In this document: piece by piece, positions 6,816 through 15,122 of the stretch
Numbering within the stretch: the first letter of the stretch is position 1
Layout: every line of letters begins with the position of its first letter
Assembly: GCA_964587855.1 (NCBI GenBank)
Contig: CAZPLT010000006.1
Location: forward strand, 1 to 49,371
DNA from: WRCA01 sp964587855
Lineage (GTDB): Bacteria > Pseudomonadota > Alphaproteobacteria > Rs-D84
DNA length: 49,371 nucleotides
Direction of reading: 5' to 3'
Notes under the pieces: generated by a model
What the model saw: the letters and a program-made list of their open reading frames with translations, nothing else
Database searches by the model: none
Told to the model about the DNA's origin: nothing
Made by a program: the position numbers and the translations under genes

Positions 6816-8069
6816 TTATCTAATTTTTATTAGTTTAGTATCATTCGCGATTTGATTCAATCGGACATAAATTAAATGATTACCTGATTTTGGAACATCT
6901 ATTTTGGCGATAACATTACCATTTGATTTAATAGCAATTGAATTTGAGTTTTTATTAATCCGCATAGTCCAAATTCTTTGCGGTAAAATAGCCCACGAGC
7001 GAACCTCTGCACTGGTGCTGGCAATAGAATAAATAGTCGCTGCCATTCCCATCAGTCCAGCATAATCACTGCCAGAGTTATACATACTTGCCTGCAATGC
7101 TGCTTTGGATACAGCTGATGCCCATGAACGTAATGCTTCATTAATTCTGTATTCTGAATATTCTGTCATAAATAAAGCGTCTACATTTGCTAATAATTGA
7201 GCATTATCAATTTTTGTATTATCAGTAAAGAATATTGGTTCAGAAACAGCAAGTGATATAACTTCTATACCGTTTCCAGCAATCCATGGAATATCCATTC
7301 TTTCTTCGTGTAATTTTGGTGCGAATCCAGTTTCAATAAATACCCATGCAGTATTAGTCGGGATCGAACCAGATTGTGCCAAAGCTAAATCAGTTTTTAT
7401 ATTGTTATTATTTGGCATCATTCCATTTGCACGTTTCAAGTAAAGTTTTGCATCTGCAAATTTTCCAGTATTCAAAAAGACCAAACCAGATAAATACATT
7501 AAAGCTGGATTCATAATATTACTGAAAGCTGCCCATCCAGAATTTTCATCATTAAGTTTTTTCATTAATTCTGTTGTTGATGTATCTTGAGCTTGAGCTT
7601 CTTTATTTGACTCAATCAGTTTTGCGTATTCCTCGCTCATCTTTTGTTGTCTGTCATAGGATTGATTTATGATTACACGTGCATTATCAAAACGTCCCTG
7701 GGCCAATGCGCACCATAATTGATAATAAGAAACAAATAAAGAATCCATCATATAAGGGCGATAACTGTTGGCAAGATTACCACCAAGTAATGCACCAGCT
7801 TCACGACCAACATCTAACCCAGTCAGATCAATATTTCTTTGGTTAAATTCTTCGTATGCTTTATCACTTGCATCAAAATTATTCATGTGAAATTGAGAAT
7901 CTGCCGTCATAAGTAATTCCAGATTATCCTGGCTAGATAATTCACTTGTGCTGGTTACTTCGGCATAATTATTTAGCATATATGAATTGCGGGCTTGGTC
8001 TAAACCAGCCTCTACTCCTGCAGCACAACCATATAAAAATAAAGGAATAAGCAGAAATAATTTTTTCAT
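6816..8069 (-). CDS. COG3014-like TPR lipoprotein
   Basis: A 417-aa lipoprotein starting MKKLFLLIPLFLYGC with a lipobox ending LYGC. The protein is helical and repeat-like over 20-230 (NNYAEVTSTSELSSQDNLE, FDASDKAYEEFN, GRFDNARVIINQ, TGKFADAKLYLKRANGMMP), consistent with TPR units, followed by a domain with WVFIETGFAPKLHEERMDIP and RTWAILPQRIW-like text. This arrangement matches the COG3014 family by memory. The start at 8069 is preferred over the longer frame to 8105 because a TAGCAT -10 ends 7 nt before it. First gene of the unit with the LpoB-like lipoprotein; divergent from rodZ, another envelope-morphology gene. Confidence 0.65.
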   Translation of the reverse strand: MKKLFLLIPLFLYGCAAGVEAGLDQARNSYMLNNYAEVTSTSELSSQDNLELLMTADSQFHMNNFDASDKAYEEFNQRNIDLTGLDVGREAGALLGGNLANSYRPYMMDSLFVSYYQLWCALAQGRFDNARVIINQSYDRQQKMSEEYAKLIESNKEAQAQDTSTTELMKKLNDENSGWAAFSNIMNPALMYLSGLVFLNTGKFADAKLYLKRANGMMPNNNNIKTDLALAQSGSIPTNTAWVFIETGFAPKLHEERMDIPWIAGNGIEVISLAVSEPIFFTDNTKIDNAQLLANVDALFMTEYSEYRINEALRSWASAVSKAALQASMYNSGSDYAGLMGMAATIYSIASTSAEVRSWAILPQRIWTMRINKNSNSIAIKSNGNVIAKIDVPKSGNHLIYVRLNQIANDTKLIKIR

Positions 8070-8076
8070 GTTAAAA

Positions 8077-8127
8077 ATGCTAGCATTAAAAAAATTATGT
8101 TGCAAGAGTTTAATATAGGTTTATAAT
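8077..8127. promoter_or_regulatory. Divergent promoters sharing one palindromic -35 (COG3014 gene and rodZ)
   Basis: TTGCAA at 8100-8105 is its own reverse complement. To the right, a 16-nt spacer leads to TATAAT (8122-8127) for rodZ. To the left, a 17-nt spacer leads to TAGCAT (minus, 8082-8077), with the COG3014 ATG 7 nt further. Confidence 0.65.
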
Positions 8128-8151
8128 ACTCGCGATAAAAAAAGGTATTAC

Positions 8152-8949
8152 ATGACAGAAAATATTAAAACTTTAACAGCTGGTGAAATGTTGAAACACG
8201 CACGTACAAATGGTCGCCGCAAACGTGAACTGGCAACAATCGCAAAACAATTATGTATCAAAGAAGAATTTTTAGATGCTTTGGAAACAGGTAATTATAA
8301 AAAAATCCCAGAATTGATTTATACTTTGGGTTTTGCCAGAAATTATGCGATAGAATTGGAACTGGACCCCGAAGAAATTGTTAATAAAATTAAAGAAGAA
8401 ATAGGCATAGTAAGCGAAGAAAACAAACTTGAAAAAGAAATCGAGGAAGAAGTTTTAAATAAAAAAATGTGTAGTTCAGAAGTTTATGAAAAAATCCGTG
8501 TTTTTATGCGCAAAAATTGGAAATGGATATCCACAATAATTGTTTCAGTAATTATTATTTTGCTTGCGATATGGGGCGTATCAAAATTCATTGCTCATCA
8601 TAATGATAAAACTGAAGTAGAACAAGTTGCATTATATTCGCCAAAATTCAATTTGCCGGTTAAAGAAGAATTTGGCACAGAAAATAAAGCAACTGCGAAT
8701 GTTGCTTTGCAGGCTACACAAGAATCATGGATAAAAATAGAAGATGCTCAAGGGGAAACAATGTTTTCACGTGTATTGGTTCCTGGCGAAGTTTATTATG
8801 TCCCATCTGGTAATGTAAAGGGCACATTTGGTAATGCTGGTGGAATTGATATTTGGGTAAATGGCTCTTTGGCCCCTCAGTTGGGTGCGCCACATAGCAG
8901 AAAAGTTGGCGTAGTTATGACGCCGGAAACATTGATGCCACAAATCTAA
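8152..8949 (+). CDS. rodZ: RodZ-like cytoskeletal/cell-shape protein
   Basis: A 265-aa bitopic protein with the RodZ layout: an N-terminal HTH_25 domain (about 10-85, GEMLKHARTNGRRKRELATIAKQL, YTLGFARNYAIEL), a basic juxtamembrane stretch, one transmembrane segment (about 123-142, WISTIIVSVIIILLAIWG) and a C-terminal DUF4115-type beta domain (ESWIKIEDAQGETMFSRVLVPGE, FGNAGGIDIWVNG). RodZ connects MreB to the wall-elongation machinery. AAAAAAAGG lies 7-8 nt before the ATG and a TTGCAA-16-TATAAT promoter precedes it. A terminator follows immediately, so it is monocistronic. Confidence 0.88.
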   Translation: MTENIKTLTAGEMLKHARTNGRRKRELATIAKQLCIKEEFLDALETGNYKKIPELIYTLGFARNYAIELELDPEEIVNKIKEEIGIVSEENKLEKEIEEEVLNKKMCSSEVYEKIRVFMRKNWKWISTIIVSVIIILLAIWGVSKFIAHHNDKTEVEQVALYSPKFNLPVKEEFGTENKATANVALQATQESWIKIEDAQGETMFSRVLVPGEVYYVPSGNVKGTFGNAGGIDIWVNGSLAPQLGAPHSRKVGVVMTPETLMPQI

Positions 8950-8954
8950 TTTAT

Positions 8955-8984
8955 AAATAATCGCGCCATTTGGCGCGATTATTT
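8955..8984. terminator. Terminator after rodZ
   Basis: AAATAATCGCGCC attt GGCGCGATTATTT: a 13-bp perfect stem with a T-rich right side. Confidence 0.9.
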
Positions 8985-8990
8985 TATTAC

Positions 8991-9018
8991 TTGTATTTTC
9001 ATATTTTAGCACTATATT
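8991..9018 (+). promoter_or_regulatory. uvrA promoter
   Basis: TTGTAT, 16-nt spacer, TATATT. The ATG at 9028 is 9 nt downstream, so the transcript probably starts at or near the start codon. No LexA-box-like dyad was noticed. Confidence 0.55.
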
Positions 9019-9027
9019 TCTGTGGCT

Positions 9028-11844
9028 ATGGATACCATTAAAATTCGTGGTGCACGCGAAAATAATCTTAAAAATATAGATCTGGACATACCAAAGAACA
9101 AATTGGTGGTCTTTACCGGTGTTTCCGGCAGCGGGAAATCGTCATTGGCTTTTAATACTATTTACGCCGAAGGGCAACGTCGTTATGTTGAATCTTTGTC
9201 TTCTTATGCTCGTCAGTTTTTGGATATGCAGAAAAAGCCAGATGTTGATTTTATAGAAGGTTTATCACCAGCAATATCAATAGAACAAAAAACCACTTCT
9301 AAAAATCCACGTTCAACTGTTGGAACTGTTACAGAGATTTACGATTACTTTAGATTGTTATGGGCGCGCGTTGGTATTCCACACAGTCCCGTCACGGGAT
9401 TACCAATTCAATCGCAAACTATTTCTGAAATGGTTGAATGGACAATGCGTATCCCAGCCGCGACCAAGATTTTTGTTATGGCACCATTGGTTCGCGAGCG
9501 TAAGGGAGAATACAAAAAGGAAATCGCTTTTTTGATAAAGCAGGGTTACCAGCGTGCAATTATTGACGGCGAAGTTTATGAATTACAAAACGCCCCCACA
9601 TTGGATAAAAATAAAAAACATAATATCTTTGTAATTGTTGATAGATTGGCAATTAAAAACGATGAAGAAATCAGTTCCAGATTGTATTCTTCATTCGAAT
9701 CATCGTTGCAATTGGTTCCGGGCAGCGTTCTGGTTCGTAGATTGGATACAAACGAAGATATTTTATATTCTCAAAATTATGCTTGTCCAGTCAGTGGATT
9801 TACTGTTCCAAAAATAGAACCACGATTATTTTCATTTAATGCACCAATTGGCGCATGTACGGAATGTGATGGATTGGGGGTACAGATGTCAATGTCTCCT
9901 GATTTGGTCGTTCCAGACCCATCAAAAAGTATTCGTGATGGTGCAATTTCCCCATGGTCACGTGGTGGAATGCTGTCGCAGTATGATCATTTATTAGAGG
10001 CGATATCACGTGCTTATAAAATTCCATTATCAAAACCTTGGCATACATTAACCGAAGAACAAAAAAATTTAATTTTATATGGAAATGGCGATAAAGATAT
10101 TCATATAAATTGGAATGGTTTTCAATACGATAAGCCATACGAGGGTGTAATTCCAAATATCACAAGACGTTGGCGCGAATCTGAATCAAACTATGTCAAA
10201 GATGAACTTGGAAAATATCTGACCGAAAAACCATGTCCAATTTGTCATGGTAAACGTTTAAATATTCAGGCATTAAGTATAAAAATTGCAGGCTATGATA
10301 TTGCCGATGCAACAGAATTGTCGGTTGTGAATGCTTTGGAATGGTTTCGTGAATTACCAAAAAAACTGACTCAGAAAGAAAATGATATTGCACGTGTTAT
10401 TTTACGCGAAATTATTTCACGTTTGGAATTTTTGCAAAATGTTGGATTGGGTTATTTAACTTTGAATCGCAAAGCGGGAACTCTTTCGGGTGGCGAAGCA
10501 CAAAGAATTCGTTTGGCTTCGCAAATCGGCAGTGGCTTATCAGGCGTATTATATGTATTAGATGAACCATCAATTGGATTGCATCAATCCGACAATGATA
10601 AATTGTTGGAGACTTTGAAAATGCTGCGCGATAAAGATAACACGGTTATTGTTGTTGAACACGACGAAGATGCAATGCGCACAGCGGATTATTTGGTGGA
10701 TATTGGTCGTAATGCGGGCGAACATGGTGGAAATATTGTTGCAGCTGGAACACCAGATCAGGTTATAAAAAATAAAAATTCACTGACTGGTGAATATTTA
10801 TCTGGCAAGAAAAAAATAGCAGTGCCCACTGAACGTCGCGATGGCTCAGGTGATGTTATAAAAATAAAAGGTGCACGCGAAAATAATCTTAAAAATATAA
10901 ATGTGGAAATTCCATTGGGTAAATTTGTCGCATTAACTGGTGTATCGGGCAGCGGAAAATCCACATTGCTGATTGATACTTTATATCCGTCATTAATGCG
11001 CGCATTGTATAATTCTAAATTGGAATCTGGCGCACACGATATTATCAAGGGTATGGAACATATTGATAAAGTTGTTGATATTGATCAATCCCCAATTGGC
11101 AGAACTCCGCGCAGTAATCCGGCAACTTATACGGGGGTATTTACGAATATTCGCGAATTTTTTGCCCAGCTTCCTGAATCAAAAACACGTGGTTATGGCC
11201 CAGGACGATTTTCTTTTAATGTAAAGGGCGGTCGATGCGAAGCGTGCCAGGGTGATGGCTCTATAAAAATAGAAATGAATTTTCTTGCGGACGTTTATGT
11301 TGAATGTGATAAATGTCGTGGTCAAAGATATAACGAAGAAACACTGGCGGTAAAGTACAAGGGTAAATCAATCGCAGATGTTTTGAATATGAGTGTAGAA
11401 GAAGCATACAGATTCTTTATCAATGTCCCATCAATTAAAAATAAATTGGAATTATTAAAACGGGTTGGTTTGGATTATATAAAATTGGGGCAAAGCAGTT
11501 TGGAATTATCAGGCGGCGAAGCGCAACGAATAAAATTATCCAAAGAATTATCAGCACGCAGCACTGGACATACATTGTATATCTTGGATGAACCAACAAC
11601 AGGTTTACACTTTGAAGATATAAAAATGTTGTTAAATGTTTTGCAAGAATTGGTAGACCAGGGTAATACGGTTGTTGTTATTGAACATAATCTGGAAGTA
11701 ATAAAGACAGCAGACTGGGTAATTGATTTGGGCCCAGGGGGTGGTGATGCTGGTGGAAATATTGTTGCCGCTGGAACACCAGAACAAGTCGCAAAAAATA
11801 AAGATTCATTGACAGGCAAATATTTAAAGCGCTACCTTAAATAA
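9028..11844 (+). CDS. uvrA: UvrABC excision nuclease subunit A
   Basis: A 938-aa tandem ABC ATPase that recognises lesions in nucleotide excision repair and loads UvrB. Two Walker A sites (GVSGSGKSSLAF and GVSGSGKSTLLI), two signature motifs (LSGGEAQRIRLASQ and LSGGEAQRIKLSKE) and two Walker B blocks (LYVLDEPSIGLH, LYILDEPTTGLH) are intact. Zinc-module cysteines are visible (GACTECDGLG, PCPICHGKRLN, GGRCEACQGDG, VECDKCRGQRY), but the first pair reads CPVS instead of CPxC, a change I recall from other alphaproteobacterial UvrA. ATG 9028 is chosen over GTG 9022 because it better fits the -10 spacing. No SD is visible. Confidence 0.97.
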   Translation: MDTIKIRGARENNLKNIDLDIPKNKLVVFTGVSGSGKSSLAFNTIYAEGQRRYVESLSSYARQFLDMQKKPDVDFIEGLSPAISIEQKTTSKNPRSTVGTVTEIYDYFRLLWARVGIPHSPVTGLPIQSQTISEMVEWTMRIPAATKIFVMAPLVRERKGEYKKEIAFLIKQGYQRAIIDGEVYELQNAPTLDKNKKHNIFVIVDRLAIKNDEEISSRLYSSFESSLQLVPGSVLVRRLDTNEDILYSQNYACPVSGFTVPKIEPRLFSFNAPIGACTECDGLGVQMSMSPDLVVPDPSKSIRDGAISPWSRGGMLSQYDHLLEAISRAYKIPLSKPWHTLTEEQKNLILYGNGDKDIHINWNGFQYDKPYEGVIPNITRRWRESESNYVKDELGKYLTEKPCPICHGKRLNIQALSIKIAGYDIADATELSVVNALEWFRELPKKLTQKENDIARVILREIISRLEFLQNVGLGYLTLNRKAGTLSGGEAQRIRLASQIGSGLSGVLYVLDEPSIGLHQSDNDKLLETLKMLRDKDNTVIVVEHDEDAMRTADYLVDIGRNAGEHGGNIVAAGTPDQVIKNKNSLTGEYLSGKKKIAVPTERRDGSGDVIKIKGARENNLKNINVEIPLGKFVALTGVSGSGKSTLLIDTLYPSLMRALYNSKLESGAHDIIKGMEHIDKVVDIDQSPIGRTPRSNPATYTGVFTNIREFFAQLPESKTRGYGPGRFSFNVKGGRCEACQGDGSIKIEMNFLADVYVECDKCRGQRYNEETLAVKYKGKSIADVLNMSVEEAYRFFINVPSIKNKLELLKRVGLDYIKLGQSSLELSGGEAQRIKLSKELSARSTGHTLYILDEPTTGLHFEDIKMLLNVLQELVDQGNTVVVIEHNLEVIKTADWVIDLGPGGGDAGGNIVAAGTPEQVAKNKDSLTGKYLKRYLK

Positions 11845-11863
11845 GTTTTATAAAGGCAAGACA

Positions 11864-12469
11864 ATGAAAAAATCGGTTATATTTGGACTGGCGTTGAGTT
11901 TTGGTCTGCAAAGCGTTCCAGCTCAAGCTTTCTTTAATGATTATTATAATCTTACAACGGCGCGTGGTTATGAAATAAGCAGTTCCGAAGCATTTATGGG
12001 AAACGTTGGTGATTGGTTACAATTATTAATTCCTTTGTCTGGATTGGCTTATTCAACGGCAATTGGCGATTATGAGGGTGATATGCAATGGGCCAAGGCA
12101 GTCGGTTCCACTTGGGTAACTACAGAAGCATTAAAAATAGCAACAAACGAAGAACGTCCATCACAACCTGATGATATGAGTGGCAGGACATTCCCATCTG
12201 GTCACACCAGTTTTGCTTTTTCTGGTGCGGCATATTGGCAAATGAGATATGGTTGGTATATTGGCGCACCAATGTATGCAGCTGCTGCATTTGTTGCTTA
12301 TTCACGTGTTCGGGTCAAGGCTCATAACTGGCTGGATGTTTCAACAGCGGCAGCACTCGGTATTGGATTTAATTTGCTATTTACATCAAAATATCTTCCC
12401 GAAGATGTTAATGTGACCGCAATGCCAACAGATGGTGGTGCTTATATTGGTTTCAGCACTCGGTTTTAA
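11864..12469 (+). CDS. PAP2-family phosphatase, exported
   Basis: A 201-aa protein with a signal peptide (about 1-22, ending VPAQA) and the three PAP2 motifs: KIATNEERP (91-99), PSGH (111-114) and SRVRVKAHNWLDV (147-159, catalytic His154). Such enzymes remove phosphate from undecaprenyl-PP or other lipid phosphates on the periplasmic face. The hydrophobic segments between motifs are consistent with membrane association. SD AAGGCAAGAC precedes ATG. It follows uvrA by 19 nt and may be co-transcribed, without an obvious functional link. The substrate cannot be read from sequence. Confidence 0.82.
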   Translation: MKKSVIFGLALSFGLQSVPAQAFFNDYYNLTTARGYEISSSEAFMGNVGDWLQLLIPLSGLAYSTAIGDYEGDMQWAKAVGSTWVTTEALKIATNEERPSQPDDMSGRTFPSGHTSFAFSGAAYWQMRYGWYIGAPMYAAAAFVAYSRVRVKAHNWLDVSTAAALGIGFNLLFTSKYLPEDVNVTAMPTDGGAYIGFSTRF

Positions 12470-12518
12470 TTATTGATTTTCTTTGTTTTCTTTGTAAAAT
12501 AGGCGCAAAGGATATTAT

Positions 12519-13838
12519 ATGTTTGATACTTTAACACGCAGATTATCTACGACTTTTGCAAAATTAACAGGACGTACAAAGTTAACGCCCGAAATGCTAA
12601 ATGATGCTTTGGTAGAAATCCGTGTGGCATTGTTGGAAGCAGACGTGGCTTTGCCAGTTGTAAAAAAGATTATGGCAGATGTCAGTGAAAAATCCATTGG
12701 GGAAAAGATAGTTGATGGTACACGCCCAGCCGAAACAATTGCAAAAATAGTTTATGATGAATTGGTTGAGATTTTATCGTCTGATACAGCAGAAAAAGCT
12801 TTTCCACAAATAATAATGATGGTTGGTTTACAGGGGACTGGGAAAACAACCACTGCAGGCAAACTGGCATTGCATTATAAAAAGCAGGGCAAATCAGTTC
12901 TGTTGGCATCTACGGATATTTATCGTCCATCAGCGCGTGAACAATTGGAAATGTTGGCGAATCAGGTTGATGTAGATTCTGTATCTATCATTGAAAAAGA
13001 AAAACCAATCGAAATTGCAAAACGCGCTTTGCGTGAAAATAAAAATGATGTTTTGATAATTGATACCGCGGGTCGTTTGCAAATCGATGAAGCATTAATG
13101 GATGAACTGGTACAGCTTAAAAAAATTCTAAGCCCAACTGAAATATTACTGACTGTGGATGCCATGGCGGGTCAAGAATCTTTAAACGTTGCACGCACTT
13201 TTAATGAACGCATTGGTATTACTGGATTGGTTATGACCCGCGCAGATGGTGATGCGCGTGGTGGTTCTGTGTTATCAATGAAAGTTGAAACTGGCGCGCC
13301 AGTTTTATGGGTTGGAACTGGCGAAAAAATGGACGCTTTGTCGCAGTTTCATGCGGATCGTGTTGCATCGCAAATTTTGGGAATGGGCGATGTTGTATCA
13401 TTGGTTGAAAAAGCCAGTGAACATATCAGCGAAAAAGACGCTGAAAATATGATGACTAAAATGTTCAGTGGTGATTTTGATTTGAATGATATGATGAAGC
13501 AAATCAAACAAATTAAAAAAATGGGCAGTATTGGTGGATTACTAAAATTGATTCCTGGGATGTCTCAGATGGCTGGTATGTTAAAGGACAAAGCAACTGA
13601 CGAAGCGATAAATAAACAACTGGCAATTTTACAATCAATGACAAATGCAGAGCGTTTAAAACCAGAAGTAATATTTGCCGCAAGGAAAGAACGCATTGCA
13701 CGGGGCAGTGGAACCAGTGTTCGTGATGCAGAAGCATTGTTGAAAAATTATGAAAAAATGCGGACGCAAATGCGTGCTATCTCTAAACTTGGCTCGCCCC
13801 AGCAATTGATGGAACAACTGAAAAACATGCCACAATAA
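12519..13838 (+). CDS. ffh: Signal recognition particle protein Ffh
   Basis: A 439-aa SRP54-type GTPase that binds signal sequences and 4.5S RNA and delivers ribosomes to FtsY. N domain 1-85, G domain with GLQGTGKTTTAGKLA, DTAGRLQIDE and TRADGDARGG (the usual TKxD appears as TRAD), then a methionine-rich M domain (about 300-439: MMTKMFSGDFDLNDMMKQIKQIKKMG, LKLIPGMSQMAGML). A TTGATT/TAAAAT-like promoter and AAAGGA precede the start. A 58-aa ORF overlaps the end vicinity and rlmE follows, forming a co-oriented unit. Confidence 0.97.
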   Translation: MFDTLTRRLSTTFAKLTGRTKLTPEMLNDALVEIRVALLEADVALPVVKKIMADVSEKSIGEKIVDGTRPAETIAKIVYDELVEILSSDTAEKAFPQIIMMVGLQGTGKTTTAGKLALHYKKQGKSVLLASTDIYRPSAREQLEMLANQVDVDSVSIIEKEKPIEIAKRALRENKNDVLIIDTAGRLQIDEALMDELVQLKKILSPTEILLTVDAMAGQESLNVARTFNERIGITGLVMTRADGDARGGSVLSMKVETGAPVLWVGTGEKMDALSQFHADRVASQILGMGDVVSLVEKASEHISEKDAENMMTKMFSGDFDLNDMMKQIKQIKKMGSIGGLLKLIPGMSQMAGMLKDKATDEAINKQLAILQSMTNAERLKPEVIFAARKERIARGSGTSVRDAEALLKNYEKMRTQMRAISKLGSPQQLMEQLKNMPQ

Positions 13839-13839
13839 A

Positions 13840-14016
13840 ATGAATAAGAAGATTATAAATGTTTCTGGTCCAACTTATGATGAAAAGTTACAAGTGTATA
13901 AAATAGTTGTAACATTTGATATAGGCGAACCATATTGTAAAACAATAGAAGATAAAACAATTGCGCAAAACTTTGCAGATTATTATCGTGAAGAGTTAAA
14001 CAACAAAACAAAATGA
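13840..14016 (+). CDS. Small ORF (58 aa) translationally coupled to rlmE
   Basis: Begins MNKKIINVSGPTYDEKLQ one base after the ffh stop and ends ADYYREELNNKTK. The stop overlaps the rlmE start in an ATGA, a typical coupling arrangement. No signal peptide or membrane segment. It is slightly acidic and basic mixed, with one cysteine (GEPYCKTIED). I do not recognise a family. The tight fit between ffh and rlmE and its coding-like codon use are the reasons to call it. Confidence 0.6.
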   Translation: MNKKIINVSGPTYDEKLQVYKIVVTFDIGEPYCKTIEDKTIAQNFADYYREELNNKTK

Positions 14017-14651
14017 AAATACTAAATAAAAAAATTGCTGCGAAAAAATCAAGTGCCGCATGGTTGCAACGCCAGGCGAATGATCCATATGTGGCGCTTG
14101 CCCAGAAAGAGGGCTGGCGCGCCCGTGCAGTTTATAAACTGACAGAAATAAATGACAAGTTTAAATTTCTAAAAAATGGTCAGGTTGTTGTTGATTTGGG
14201 CGCTGCACCGGGATCTTGGTCGCAATACATTGCTATGACTTTTCCAAAATCACATGTTATTGCTATGGATTTATTGCCTATAAAACCAATCCCAGGGGTA
14301 GAATTTTACGAGGGCGATTTTACAACAGACGAAGCATTACAATGGCTGGAATCAAAAACAGAAAAGCATAATGTAGACATTGTTCTGTCTGATATGGCAC
14401 CAAATACCACAGGACATCAAAAAACCGATCATTTGCGTCAAATGACTTTACTGGAATATGCTTGGGATTTTGCAAAACAAACATTAAAACCGGGTGGGGT
14501 ATTTGTTGCAAAAAGTTTTACCGGCGGAACAACTGATGAATTATTACACGATATTAAAAAGTCTTTTGACAGCGTACATCATATAAAACCACCGTCCAGC
14601 CGCAAAGACAGCGTTGAAATGTTTATTGTGGGACTGGGGTTTAAAAATTAA
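14013..14651 (+). CDS. rlmE: 23S rRNA (uridine-2'-O-)-methyltransferase RlmE (FtsJ/RrmJ)
   Basis: A 212-aa SAM-dependent enzyme that methylates U2552 in the A-loop of 23S rRNA. Landmarks: GWRARAVYKLTEINDKF (first catalytic Lys), VVDLGAAPGSWSQYIA (SAM motif I), LSDMAPNTTGHQKTDH (catalytic Asp), GGVFVAKSFTGG (catalytic Lys) and RKDSVEMFIVG (Glu). Length is normal for alphaproteobacteria. Starts inside an ATGA overlap with the small ORF. The stop codon overlaps the convergent rnhA stop by 4 bp. Confidence 0.95.
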   Translation: MKILNKKIAAKKSSAAWLQRQANDPYVALAQKEGWRARAVYKLTEINDKFKFLKNGQVVVDLGAAPGSWSQYIAMTFPKSHVIAMDLLPIKPIPGVEFYEGDFTTDEALQWLESKTEKHNVDIVLSDMAPNTTGHQKTDHLRQMTLLEYAWDFAKQTLKPGGVFVAKSFTGGTTDELLHDIKKSFDSVHHIKPPSSRKDSVEMFIVGLGFKN

Positions 14652-15082
14652 GCACATATTTTTTCGGCGGCGCCACGGGCCAATTCATCACAACGTTCAT
14701 TCATTTCTTCACCGTTATGTCCACGAACCCAGTGCCAATGAATTTTTACTTTGGTTGCCAGTTCATCTAATTCTTGCCATAATTCTTTATTTTTTACAGG
14801 CTTTTTATCAGCAGTTTTCCAACCATTTTTCTTCCAGTTTTTTATCCACAACTGCATACCATTTTTAACATATTGGCTGTCTGTATGAATTTCAACTGTA
14901 TCATGATTTTTTTGCGTTGCACTTAATGCACGAATAACGGCGGTCAATTCCATTTTATTATTTGTGGTATTTTGTTCCCCGCCAGCGCGTTCAGCTGTAT
15001 TTTTTCCATCGGTTGCAACAAAAGCCCAACCCCCGGGTCCGGGGTTTCCCAAACAACTTCCATCAGTCCATATTTTTATCAT
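14648..15082 (-). CDS. rnhA: Ribonuclease HI
   Basis: A 144-aa endonuclease degrading the RNA strand of RNA:DNA hybrids. The catalytic set is present: Asp7 (WTDGSC), Glu45 (NNKMELTAV), Asp68 (IHTDSQYV) and Asp132 (ERCDELA), plus His122 in VRGHNG. The basic handle WIKNWKKNGWKTADKKPVKN is also there. The start at 15082 (MIKIWTDG) is chosen by family alignment; the frame runs open to 15220 but that part would overlap the transketolase gene. Convergent with rlmE (4-bp overlap). Confidence 0.95.
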   Translation of the reverse strand: MIKIWTDGSCLGNPGPGGWAFVATDGKNTAERAGGEQNTTNNKMELTAVIRALSATQKNHDTVEIHTDSQYVKNGMQLWIKNWKKNGWKTADKKPVKNKELWQELDELATKVKIHWHWVRGHNGEEMNERCDELARGAAEKICA

Positions 15083-15111
15083 TGATTTGCCGTTTTCTTT
15101 TCTTCTATAAT
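15082..15111 (+). promoter_or_regulatory. Transketolase promoter
   Basis: TTGATT, 18-nt spacer, TATAAT, then 11 nt to the ATG. It overlaps the first codons of rnhA on the other strand. Confidence 0.6.
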
Positions 15112-15122
15112 ACCACAAGAGA

